Part shown: in pieces, positions 6,810 to 15,800 of the stretch | Layout: every line of letters begins with the position of its first letter | How positions within the stretch are numbered: the stretch's first letter is position 1 | From: a virus | IMG/VR virus record: IMGVR_UViG_3300009071_000040 | Coordinates: 1 to 29,687 of that record | Strand: one strand, 5' to 3' | Length of the DNA stretch: 29,687 nt | Notes under the pieces: generated by a model | Told to the model about the DNA's origin: nothing | Database searches by the model: none | What the model saw: the letters and a program-made list of their open reading frames with translations, nothing else | Made by a program: the position numbers and the translations under genes

Positions 6810-7256
6810 ATGGACACAAACAAATTTGTAAAAGCAATCAAATTGTTAATTAAAGAAGAGGTAAAAAAGCAAGTAGCTAAACAGACAATGGCTATTAAGG
6901 AATCTCTTTTAAAAGAAGCTAATACTCCAAAGCAAGCGATTAGTCGAAAAACTAAAAGTAAACCAAACACAGCAATGTTCAAAGAGAACAAGTTTTCTGA
7001 TTTATTAAATGAAACCGCTAATGATGGTCAATGGAGAAATATGAGTGGTACACCAAATGGTATGTTTGGGGCTGATATGGCTCAAGCATTTGGTGGTAAT
7101 GGTCAAGTAAATACATCCATGATACCACAAACAGATTCAGATGGACGAACAACTGATATGCAGAAAGTCGTTGACTCTGGTGTAGCAGATGCATTAACAC
7201 GAGATTACTCAGGGCTAATGAAAGCTATTAATAAAAAGAAATCAGGGTTATTGTAA
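6810..7256 (+). CDS. Hypothetical protein in the baseplate operon (148 aa)
   Basis: I do not recognise this protein. The N-terminal 35 residues form a Lys-rich amphipathic helix (FVKAIKLLIKEEVKKQVAKQ, 6-25). The rest is polar and Gly/Asn-rich (NMSGTPNGMFGADMAQAFGG) and ends in a basic tail, KAINKKKSGLL. It sits between gp5- and gp25-like genes and its stop overlaps the gp25 start by 1 nt (TAATG), which suggests translational coupling and a role in the tail or its assembly. Bases 6798-6807 (CTATTTATTA) just upstream resemble the CTATATTTATA motif seen in two longer gaps. Confidence 0.65.
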   Translation: MDTNKFVKAIKLLIKEEVKKQVAKQTMAIKESLLKEANTPKQAISRKTKSKPNTAMFKENKFSDLLNETANDGQWRNMSGTPNGMFGADMAQAFGGNGQVNTSMIPQTDSDGRTTDMQKVVDSGVADALTRDYSGLMKAINKKKSGLL

Positions 7257-7693
7257 TGGCAAAAGCTAGAGTATCACAAAAGATAAATCCTTTAGATTTA
7301 CAAAAGAATGTGGCAGTTGGAATACCATTCCCATTAGGGGGTACTCCAATATTCGCTAGCACTTACACAACACAAGACCAAGCTTTATCTAATTTAAAAA
7401 ATTTACTATTAACGCGTAAAGGAGAACGACCACTACAACCATTATTTGGAACAGATATTCCATCATTCTTATTTGAAAATATAACTCAAGAGCTATTAGA
7501 TAATCTAAAAGATACTGTATCGGAAGATATTAAATTCTGGCTACCATATATTAATATGACTGAAATAGTAGTAGAAAACTTAGCGGATAGTAATAGAGTT
7601 AATATTTCTTTTACATTTTCTGTTGGAGAAAGTGGAGCAAATAACATAATTATATTAAATGTAGATGAACAAGGTGGTCTATCAATAGCATAG
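7256..7693 (+). CDS. 25: Baseplate wedge protein gp25 (GPW/gp25 family)
   Basis: This 145-aa protein is the small wedge component that joins the baseplate inner ring to the sheath (T4 gp25 is 132 aa). The family signatures are clear. PFPLGG...FASTYTTQDQALSNLKNLLLTRKGERPLQPLFGTD spans about residues 20-65 and contains the conserved GER-P motif and the following FG. The region predicted to lie against gp6 and the sheath, FWLPYINMTEIVVEN, follows at about 92-106. It is followed after 11 nt by gp6, its usual partner. Confidence 0.93.
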   Translation: MAKARVSQKINPLDLQKNVAVGIPFPLGGTPIFASTYTTQDQALSNLKNLLLTRKGERPLQPLFGTDIPSFLFENITQELLDNLKDTVSEDIKFWLPYINMTEIVVENLADSNRVNISFTFSVGESGANNIIILNVDEQGGLSIA

Positions 7694-7704
7694 GGTAATA
7701 GGAT

Positions 7705-9627
7705 ATGGCAGATAAAATTAAAAAAGATGTTAGTTTAATAGGTAGAGATTTTGGAAGTATAAGAACTAATCTTATAGACTTCACAAAAAACTATTTCCCT
7801 CAAACTTACAATGACTTCAACGAGGCTTCTCCTGGTATGATGATGATGGAAATCGCATCATATGTAGGTGATGTACTTTCGTACTATACGGATGTTCAGT
7901 TAAGAGAGTCTCTATTAGAACAAGCACAAGAAAAAAAGAACGTATTTGCAATCGCACAATCTTTAGGATATAAACCTAAACTTAATGTGCCAGCAACTTC
8001 TAAGTTAAGTATGTACCAATTAGTTCCAGCTATTGGTACTGGTGTTAATGTATCGCCTGATTTTAGATACGCACTTACTCTTCAAGAAGGAGCTAAAGTC
8101 ACCGCAGAATCTGATGGTGATATTGCATTTACTACAAATCAAAAAGTTAGATTTAATTATTCATCATCATTCGACCCAACGGAAGTATCCGTTTATCAAA
8201 TAGATGACAATACAAATCTACCAGTAAAATTTCTTTTGAAAAAATATGTACAAGCTACAAGTGGTAAAGAGAAGGTTAAAACATATACATTCGGTTCTCC
8301 TAAGATATATGATAAGATACGATTAAAAGATGAAGATGGTTTAATTGACGTAATTAAAATAATGGATTCTGAGGGTGATGAGTGGACTAAGGTAGATTAC
8401 CTTGGGCAAGATACTGTATTTGAAGAATCACCTAACACATCAGAGTACTCACTAAAGCATTCAGCATTTGCAAGTGAAACTCCAGCTTTATTAAAATTAA
8501 AAAAAGTTCCTAAACGATATATAACTCGTGTAACAGACGAGGGGGAGATTGAAATTCAATTTGGAGCAGGCGTATCATCAAATGCTGATGAAGAGTTACT
8601 TCCAAATCCAGATAACGTTGGGTCATCATTGTACAATGCAACTGGTAACTTAAATCAAGGACTTGACCCATCAAACTTTTTGTATTCAAAAACCTATGGA
8701 GTCGCTCCAGCAAACACTACATTAAGTGTAACGTATAGAATTAGTAAGGGTGTTATTGATAATGTTGTTGCACAAGATTTGAATAAGTTAGCTAATGTAG
8801 TTATCGAAACAACAGATATAGGATTAGATGGTGACTTATTTAAAGAAGCTAAAAAGTCAATAGCAGTATCAAATGAAGTACCAGCAATGGGTGGTAAGTT
8901 TGAAGAGACCATGGATGAGGTAAGAGAAAATGCTAAAGCATATTTTGGAGCTCAGGCAAGAGCAGTAACACGAGAAGATTATGTAGTAAGAGCTTACGCT
9001 ATGCCACCTCAATTTGGTTCTATATCAAAAGCATTTGTGGCGCCAGATTTTCAAATCCAAACATTATTAGATGATGGGGTATTTACAGATACATCTGTTT
9101 CAAATCCATTAGCTATAAACTTTTATGTATTAGGATACGATTCTAACAAGAAACTTGCTTTAATAAACAACGCAACTAAAACAAACTTATTAAACTATAT
9201 GTCTTTTTATAGAATCCTAACAGATGCTATCAATATAAAGAATGCATATATAGTAAATATTGCTATTGATTTCGAACTTGTAGTTAAACCAAACTTTAAC
9301 GCTAACGAAGTTCTTTTAAATTGTATAGCTAAATTAAAAAATTATTTTGCAGTAGACAAAATTGGAATCAACCAACCCATTCTGTTATCTGACCTTTATG
9401 TAATGTTAGATGAAGTTGACGGTGTTCAGAGTGTGGTTAGACCGAACGCTTTAGGTGAGGGTGGTTTACAAATAATAAATAAAGATGGTGGTCAATATTC
9501 ACCACGAAAGTATAACATTAAGAACGCTACAAAGAAGGGTATTGTATACCCACCTAAAGACCCATCGGTATTTGAAATTAAATTTCCTGATATTGATATT
9601 CGTGGTAGAGTAGTTCCGTTATTTTAG
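7705..9627 (+). CDS. 6: Baseplate wedge protein gp6 (J-like)
   Basis: This 640-aa protein corresponds in size to T4 gp6 (660 aa), which forms the continuous ring of the baseplate. The N-terminal signature of the gp6/gpJ family is strong: NYFPQTYNDFNEASPGMMMM (residues 29-48), then EIASYVGDVLSYYTDVQLRE and AIAQSLGYKP. The conserved J-like core near residues 405-440 includes NAKAYFGAQARAVTREDYVV. The C-terminal third carries VDKIGINQPILLSDLYVMLD and VDGVQSVVRP, typical of the baseplate J C-terminal region. It lies directly between gp25 and a long virion-protein gene, with 9-11 nt gaps. A ribosome-binding-like AATAGGAT precedes the ATG. Confidence 0.93.
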   Translation: MADKIKKDVSLIGRDFGSIRTNLIDFTKNYFPQTYNDFNEASPGMMMMEIASYVGDVLSYYTDVQLRESLLEQAQEKKNVFAIAQSLGYKPKLNVPATSKLSMYQLVPAIGTGVNVSPDFRYALTLQEGAKVTAESDGDIAFTTNQKVRFNYSSSFDPTEVSVYQIDDNTNLPVKFLLKKYVQATSGKEKVKTYTFGSPKIYDKIRLKDEDGLIDVIKIMDSEGDEWTKVDYLGQDTVFEESPNTSEYSLKHSAFASETPALLKLKKVPKRYITRVTDEGEIEIQFGAGVSSNADEELLPNPDNVGSSLYNATGNLNQGLDPSNFLYSKTYGVAPANTTLSVTYRISKGVIDNVVAQDLNKLANVVIETTDIGLDGDLFKEAKKSIAVSNEVPAMGGKFEETMDEVRENAKAYFGAQARAVTREDYVVRAYAMPPQFGSISKAFVAPDFQIQTLLDDGVFTDTSVSNPLAINFYVLGYDSNKKLALINNATKTNLLNYMSFYRILTDAINIKNAYIVNIAIDFELVVKPNFNANEVLLNCIAKLKNYFAVDKIGINQPILLSDLYVMLDEVDGVQSVVRPNALGEGGLQIINKDGGQYSPRKYNIKNATKKGIVYPPKDPSVFEIKFPDIDIRGRVVPLF

Positions 9628-9636
9628 AGGTAAAAC

Positions 9637-11712
9637 ATGATTTATAGAATATATCCACAAAAAGACGCTACAATATACGAAGACAATGTTCGTAAGTCTC
9701 AAAACACAGGTAAAGATGAAATTCTTGAAGTCGGAAAGTTTTACGACACAGATAACACTACCCTATTAGGTAACTCACGAGCTTTAATTCAATTTAATTT
9801 AAACGAGTTAAAGAGTCTTGTGGATGCTGGTACAATAACATCACCACAATATAGACTTAGATTAGAAAACATTGAGAGTAGAGAAATACAATCGGACTAC
9901 ACTCTATATACGTTTCCATTAAAAGAATCTTGGGAAGAGGGTATTGGAAAAATAGACTATCCATTAAAAGACCAAAGTGTTACTTGGACACAACGACTAA
10001 GTGGTTCAAGTTGGGATACAGCAAATTCAACAGTGGACAAACCACTTGACGCTGCAACAGTTGGCGCATTAGAAGCATATTATGATTTCGTTGGTAATAC
10101 TGGTGGATTTACATTAGTTGAAGCTATCAATGGTACATTAGGTGAAGTACCATCTGTACAAGCAATAGATGGTAAGTTAGTATTATCATCATCTAATTTT
10201 AGTGGTGGAACGGCAAACTTGTCAGCATCATTGGACGATGCTAAAATATATAATATTCATTTTGATTTTAATAGAGACACATTATCAGGTGTAGATTTTA
10301 ATGTAATCGACCCAAGCGGTTCACGATTAAATGATGAAATTGTAGGATACAAGGAATCAATATCAGCTACTGGAACTTACAAACTTGGATTTACATCAAG
10401 TATGGCCGGTCAGTATAAAATACAATATACATTCTTTGATACTAACGGAGCTGATGGTTCATCGGGTAATATTGACAACTTCTTATTATTTGCAACAACA
10501 CCTCCTGGTACATTAATCTTAGACCAATTTAATGTTGAGTCAGATACACTACCTACTACTTACACCTTAAACCAACCAATTACGGGTGATGCTGGAAATC
10601 CACAAACTACTGGGTCTGCTGTCATTAGTAATAGTAAAATGCAATTAAACGCAAACGGATTTGGCGGAGCAACTCTTAATAGAAAATACTATTTACAAGC
10701 TGACGCTGGGTATACTGCTAGTTTCGATTTAGATTCTGGTAACTATAAAACAACATACGCTGATGGAACTGCACAAGGAATTGAATTTGATATTATTGAT
10801 CCTGATGGTCGTGTGGTTGACACAAATGACTTAACTGGATATGTTAAAAATATAACATCAAGCCTATCTCCATCAATTTCATTTAATGCACGTCAAAATG
10901 GAGATTATTTGTTTAGATGGACATTCTTCGCTAGTGGTAGTTATTCGGCTAGTGGGTCATTGGACAACTTTAATTTAATCTCATTTAATGTCGATACAAC
11001 CTCATCGTTATACGCCGATGTATTTTATGACGCACGTTGGTCTGTAACCGAAGGTGGGGGTACATGGTTCACGTCATCATTTAGCGGATTACACTACACC
11101 CAATCATTTGATAAATACACAGAAAGTTTTGACACCAATGTAACACAATATGTTACAGAGTGGATTGATGGAACTCGTAATAACAATGGGTTCATAATCA
11201 AAAAGAAAAATGTAGATGAGAGTTCTCCAACAAAGTTTGGTACAATCAAATTCTTTTCATCAGACACGCATACAATATATCCACCTGTTTTAGAAACACG
11301 ATGGGATGATTCTTCTTTTGTTACGGGGTCACTATCATCATTAGTTTCAGACGATATAGTAGTTTATGTTAAAAACCTACAAACCGAATATAAAGAAAAA
11401 TCAAAAGGTAAGATACGAGTATTTGGTAGAGAACGATATCCAAGTAGAAGTTTTGCGTCAAACCCATTAAAGTCTATAAAGTATTTACCAACCACATCAT
11501 ATTACTCGATAGTTGACGCCGATACAGACCAAGTTATTATTCCATTTGATACAAGCTATACAAAGTTAAGTTGTGATTCAAGTGGTAATTACTTTAACTT
11601 TTGGTTTAATGGATTACAACCTGAAAGATTCTATAAGTTTTGTTTTAGAGTAGACCAAGGTGGTACAACACGATACTATGATGATAATTTTTATTTTAAA
11701 GTGGTAAGATAA
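9637..11712 (+). CDS. Virion protein with split DNRLRE domain and duplicated insert
   Basis: This 691-aa protein is probably part of the baseplate or tail periphery. Its first 125 residues match the first half of a DNRLRE adhesive domain: DATIYEDN (10-17), SRALIQFNLNEL (47-58) and WEEGIGKIDY...VTWTQR. The second half of that domain appears only at about 500-556 (TNVTQYVTEWIDGTRNNNGF, then KFFSSDTHTIYPPVLETRW). Between them lie two related beta-rich repeats (about 148-286 and 292-450). Each ends in a DFxxIDPxGR-like strand, then a GxYxxxxTFF strand and an xSxxNIDNFxL or GSLDNFNL strand. A distinct C-terminal beta domain (about 560-691) follows. It sits between gp6 and a Gly-rich protein, and the ATG is preceded by TAGAGGTAAAAC. 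No characterised orthologue is recognised. Confidence 0.75.
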   Translation: MIYRIYPQKDATIYEDNVRKSQNTGKDEILEVGKFYDTDNTTLLGNSRALIQFNLNELKSLVDAGTITSPQYRLRLENIESREIQSDYTLYTFPLKESWEEGIGKIDYPLKDQSVTWTQRLSGSSWDTANSTVDKPLDAATVGALEAYYDFVGNTGGFTLVEAINGTLGEVPSVQAIDGKLVLSSSNFSGGTANLSASLDDAKIYNIHFDFNRDTLSGVDFNVIDPSGSRLNDEIVGYKESISATGTYKLGFTSSMAGQYKIQYTFFDTNGADGSSGNIDNFLLFATTPPGTLILDQFNVESDTLPTTYTLNQPITGDAGNPQTTGSAVISNSKMQLNANGFGGATLNRKYYLQADAGYTASFDLDSGNYKTTYADGTAQGIEFDIIDPDGRVVDTNDLTGYVKNITSSLSPSISFNARQNGDYLFRWTFFASGSYSASGSLDNFNLISFNVDTTSSLYADVFYDARWSVTEGGGTWFTSSFSGLHYTQSFDKYTESFDTNVTQYVTEWIDGTRNNNGFIIKKKNVDESSPTKFGTIKFFSSDTHTIYPPVLETRWDDSSFVTGSLSSLVSDDIVVYVKNLQTEYKEKSKGKIRVFGRERYPSRSFASNPLKSIKYLPTTSYYSIVDADTDQVIIPFDTSYTKLSCDSSGNYFNFWFNGLQPERFYKFCFRVDQGGTTRYYDDNFYFKVVR
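10078..10986 (+). repeat. Tandem pair of homologous beta modules inside the DNRLRE protein
   Basis: Copy 1 (10078-10494) and copy 2 (10510-10986) encode modules of about 140 and 160 residues. Conserved pairs include IHFDF/ASFDL, VDFNVIDPSGS/IEFDIIDPDGR, GYKESISAT/GYVKNITSS, GQYKIQYTFF/GDYLFRWTFF and NIDNFLLF/SLDNFNLI. The copies are diverged at DNA level, so the duplication is old. Confidence 0.7.
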
Positions 11713-11713
11713 T

Positions 11714-12304
11714 ATGGCAATGGCACCTACAACAAATCAAACATCTACACCAGTTAACGTAGATTCAGGAACTCCATTACAAGCACCAAGTGGAGAAAAC
11801 CCACAGGTGTCACGTCCTATTGAGCGAAACGTTAGAGGTCAGATAATATCATATGAGATAGTTCCAAATAGTTCAGACCTTGCAACACCAACATATGGAC
11901 AGTTGCCTGTACTACCAATAGAAGGTACTCCATCAACAAAAGCTACACGATATGATGACCAAACGTTTAGAAATAATATAGATACAGTTATCAAGAAATT
12001 GTCATTTGTATACCCAAGTGTTCCAGCCGGAATTAATACAGGAACTTATTCACAAATCCCAAGAGACTTAGCTACAACAGCTGGATGGGGTTATGTAGAA
12101 GGTCAAACAGAAACCACATCAATGGTGCCACCAGGTTACATTGATAATAATATGGCTAACCTTAATAATGCACAAGCTAATCAACCAGCTGGAAACACAA
12201 GTGGTGGTGGAGTAGGTAACCTATCGGGTGTTACTGGTGGTTCAAACTCCATTGGTGGTGGTGGTGGTGGAAACTATTACTCAGATGACTATTACTCAGA
12301 TTAA
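11714..12304 (+). CDS. Gly-rich hypothetical virion protein (196 aa)
   Basis: I do not recognise this protein. The N-terminal 45 residues are Pro/Thr/Ser-rich and look disordered. The middle (about 55-140) has a mixed region with RYDDQTFRNNIDTVIKKLSF and a TTAGWGYVEGQTE stretch. The C-terminal third is Gly/Asn/Ser-rich, contains a poly-Gly run encoded by GGT repeats, and ends in a duplicated YYSD motif. It begins 2 nt after the DNRLRE-protein stop and ends 9 nt before the nucleotidyltransferase gene. A small baseplate or fibre-attachment protein is plausible by position only. Confidence 0.65.
   Translation: MAMAPTTNQTSTPVNVDSGTPLQAPSGENPQVSRPIERNVRGQIISYEIVPNSSDLATPTYGQLPVLPIEGTPSTKATRYDDQTFRNNIDTVIKKLSFVYPSVPAGINTGTYSQIPRDLATTAGWGYVEGQTETTSMVPPGYIDNNMANLNNAQANQPAGNTSGGGVGNLSGVTGGSNSIGGGGGGNYYSDDYYSD
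12272..12301 (+). repeat. 15-bp tandem repeat encoding (N/D)YYSD twice
   Basis: AACTATTACTCAGAT is followed directly by GACTATTACTCAGAT, one base different. It encodes the acidic, Tyr-rich C-terminus of the Gly-rich protein. A GGT microsatellite (about 12254-12270) encoding poly-Gly lies just upstream. Both are simple repeats that can change length by slippage. Confidence 0.8.
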
Positions 12305-12312
12305 AGGAATAT

Positions 12313-12894
12313 ATGTTTTATTTTAGAGCAGGTAACATAGAAACTCGAACCCCATGGAATGAACCAACAATGATGGCATTCAAATCATGGTGGGGTCAGC
12401 TTAAAAAAGCTACTAACTTAGACGACTATAAAGTTTATTTAGTAGGTTCATTTGCAGAAAAAGTGTATGGTGCTAATATTAAAACAAATGATATTGATAT
12501 AATACTAAGAGGTGAGATTAAAAGTTATCCTAATTTAAAAGATGTTTTAGATAAAGCAATGATTTTAGGATTTCAAAATAAACTACTTATAGATATAAAA
12601 TGGCAAAATCAAAATCTTTATCAAGAGCATTTAGCTATAAGAAAAAAGTGTCAACGAATACAGAAAACTGAAAAGTTTACACGAATTAAAAATTTTACTG
12701 AATACGAAGCAAGAGATATTAATACGCCAAGGACTATAACAAGATATGAAACCAAATATAGAGTTACACCATTACCATGTGGATTGTATCAAATGGATGG
12801 TTATGATTATCGTACAATAGCTAAAGCTAAAAAAAGAGTACAAGAGGATATTTATTCTGGAGTACATTTGGATATAAAAAATGCCTTTAGATAG
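12313..12894 (+). CDS. Nucleotidyltransferase-fold protein
   Basis: This 193-aa protein has the active-site pattern of the polymerase-beta/MNT nucleotidyltransferase superfamily. VYLVGSFAEKVYG (41-53) supplies the helix-capping Gly-Ser, NDIDIIL (59-65) gives the first two carboxylates (Asp60, Asp62), and LLIDIKW (91-97) gives a likely third (Asp94). The C-terminal half is basic (RTITRYETKYRV, AKAKKRVQED), which may bind nucleic acid or nucleotide. All catalytic positions are intact, so an active enzyme transferring NMP to a protein, RNA or small molecule is expected; the acceptor is unknown. It lies inside the baseplate operon, 9 nt after a Gly-rich protein and overlapping the gp7-like gene by 14 nt. 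An alternative is an antitoxin-like MNT protein, but no HEPN partner is next to it. Confidence 0.75.
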   Translation: MFYFRAGNIETRTPWNEPTMMAFKSWWGQLKKATNLDDYKVYLVGSFAEKVYGANIKTNDIDIILRGEIKSYPNLKDVLDKAMILGFQNKLLIDIKWQNQNLYQEHLAIRKKCQRIQKTEKFTRIKNFTEYEARDINTPRTITRYETKYRVTPLPCGLYQMDGYDYRTIAKAKKRVQEDIYSGVHLDIKNAFR

Positions 12895-15800
12895 ATATAC
12901 AAATACCGACCAAGTTAATTCCAAGTCTCCTACTTTTGGGCAGACGTGGTCTGCAGACGATTTAGCCGCTATATCAAATGGGATAGTTGAGTTAGAGCTA
13001 CAACCACAAGATTTAACTGGTACTGGTGTACGGGGTCTTACGATTCCAACAATGGAGTACCACGTTTATTCTGGTGACCAAAGACAATACTCAAGTATTG
13101 GTAATCAAATAAAAACCAATGTTCCAGCAAATGGAACATCTCCTGCTATTTTAGTACAACCTGAAAAGGATATTAGATATGCTGGATTTCAATCGGGTAC
13201 ATATTCAATTGTATATAATCATGTTCATCAAGTAGCTAGGGGTAGAATAACAGAGATATCCGCAGACAAAAAAGAAATTAGAATTGCTTCAGTAACCCCT
13301 AATGCATTTTTGGGATTACGAAACGTATACAATGGAAAAAATATTGGAAGTCCAAGTAATTCTTTTGAGGGCAGAGATAATCATACGCCATTTATTTTAA
13401 ACTTAGGTAATAACAAAATAAATAATGTCTTAGATATGGCATTCTTTGGAACGTTAAATCCTGTTACTGTTGCCACTCTGCCCTATCCAAACGATGGAGC
13501 AGGTTTGGTTTGGATACCAACTTCTACAACCTTAGATGGTAATGGTGGTGTTGGTAAATGGGCAACGTTTATGGAAGTAGACACGACTCGACCATTCAAT
13601 ACAGTTTATCCGGGAAGTGCAACAGCGTATCCTGTAACCCAAAACTTTGATAGATATAAACTAACAAGAAACTCTAATACTACATTGTCTTGGATTAAGA
13701 AAGATGATGAGCCGTTCTTAACATCTGGATCATTACCACCAGATGTACCACAAGATACGGCAAGGTTAGTAGAAACGGGTGGTACTGTTGTTATTAATAC
13801 TGACAATCTTAGCTTAACATATAATACACAAGCTGATGGATTACAATCAGTAGATGAGGCAATATTAAAGTTATATACGGAAGTTGACTCATCAGTTAAA
13901 ATTAATGACGTAGTAGATGTTCAATTAGAATTAATAAAACCTTATGTTGAGAAATTAATAGTCTTCAATGCATTGGAAACAATCGGTAGTGCTAATGATT
14001 TTTCTGAACCAAACTTTAACTACGAATTAGCATCATCCAATAATGGTAGTGGAGAATTTGAAAGTTGGAATAGTTTGTTAGACGCAGGATACCCAACTAG
14101 CCAACAAGTAATAGACAAGTTTTTTAGTGGGTCTTTAGGTAACATTAAACTAAACACCGACCATTCAGATTTTTCAAACTTTGTAAACTTCTCGTCAGCA
14201 GCTGAGAGAGTCAAGAACTTTAGATATAAACTACAACAAATTGAAAGATTTGATTCAAGAATTTCCACATTAAATAATGTAAGTGGTTCTGAAGCATTAA
14301 CTAACATATCTCAATCACAAAATAGACGAGACGCATTAATTGGTGGATTTGACGATTTTGAATATTGGTTATATTATAGTAATCAAGCTTCACTATATAC
14401 ACATCACTCATCATCTGAGTTTATTGTAGAACCATACCCAAAAGCTTCTACAAATCCAAATGAGCTCTATGGGTCAACAACTTCACAAGGTAAGTTGTGG
14501 TATAATAAAACTTACAAAATAGCTGAAGACTATGATGCCGTAAACGCTGGAAGATTACGAAATTTAATTCCTGTAAATATACAAGATGACGAAAAGAACT
14601 CTGAGTATATAACATTTATTAATATGCTTGGGCAACATTTTGATATAGTATGGACTTACATAGAAGCTCTAACAACTGTAAACCTACGAGAAGAACATCC
14701 AAAAGATGGACTTCCAAATCAATTAGTCGATGTAGTAGCTGAAGGGTTTGGTTGGAAGTTGTTCAACGGATACTCAGACGCAGCTTTATGGAATTATGAA
14801 TTAGGTGTTAATAAAACAGGTACTAATGATGGGATTAATTCCGGCTCACTTGAGACGAAACCTACAAAAGAAATAGTACAAGAAACGTGGAGACGTTTAC
14901 TAAACAACTTACCTGGTATATATAAATCTAAAGGTACTGCTAGGTCATTTAAATCATTGATATCATCATATGGTATTCCAAGTTCATTTCTTAAAATTAG
15001 AGAGTATGGTGGGCCAAAAATCGCAGATACTAAAAATGTATACGAACACGATAGATTTGTATATAAACTAAAATTATCAGGCGGTCAACCAGCCATACAC
15101 CCATGGGATACTATACAATCTAAACGACCAGGTGCTATTGAAATTATAGGAAAAATGCCACAAGGTAACCATACTGTATTTAGATTACACCAATGGGATG
15201 GGGCTACTTCTGATTTGAGATGGCATTACAACTCTCAATTAGCTACTGGACATTTCTCAGTCACAAACGGAAGTTCAGCGTTTATGACCACACCAACTGT
15301 TCCATATAAGAAACAACGTGATATCGCTGTGACAGTAAACTCTGGTTCTGGTGGATATAGTTTATATTCTGCGTGGGTAGACGATTGGGGTGATATACTA
15401 GCTAATCCGACTGCATCAACAACATCACATGATATTAATATTATTTGGAACTCAACACAACAATCAAGTAGTTTAAACAGATTAGAATCTCCATTTAATA
15501 ATGGAATTAATACAACTTCAAGTATTCAAGAAGTCAGATATTATTCAGAACCATTATCAAATGAGATAATTCAAGAACACGCTAAAAATAGAGAAGCTTA
15601 TTTTAGTGACGACAATACAACTGACTTAGATTTAGATACTTCATTTGAAAAAGTATTATACAGAATATTTCCTGATAGTACTTTTAACACAATTAGTGGT
15701 TCTATAATATCAAGACATCCAAATCAAAAAATATCAACTTCGGACTATGGTCATTTCTTATCAGCATCATATGCAAACGGAAGTCCGAGTCAATTGGTGG

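Noticed and set aside
6566-6991. Open frame on the minus strand (141 codons)
   Set aside because: It lies antisense to the gp5-like gene and the next gene. It has no plausible ribosome-binding site and its hydrophobic composition comes from reading an AT-rich gene backwards. All supported genes are on the + strand.
12313-12894. Toxin-antitoxin (MNT/HEPN) pair
   Set aside because: The nucleotidyltransferase fold fits an MNT antitoxin, but neither neighbour has a HEPN Rx4-6H motif. Both are virion proteins.
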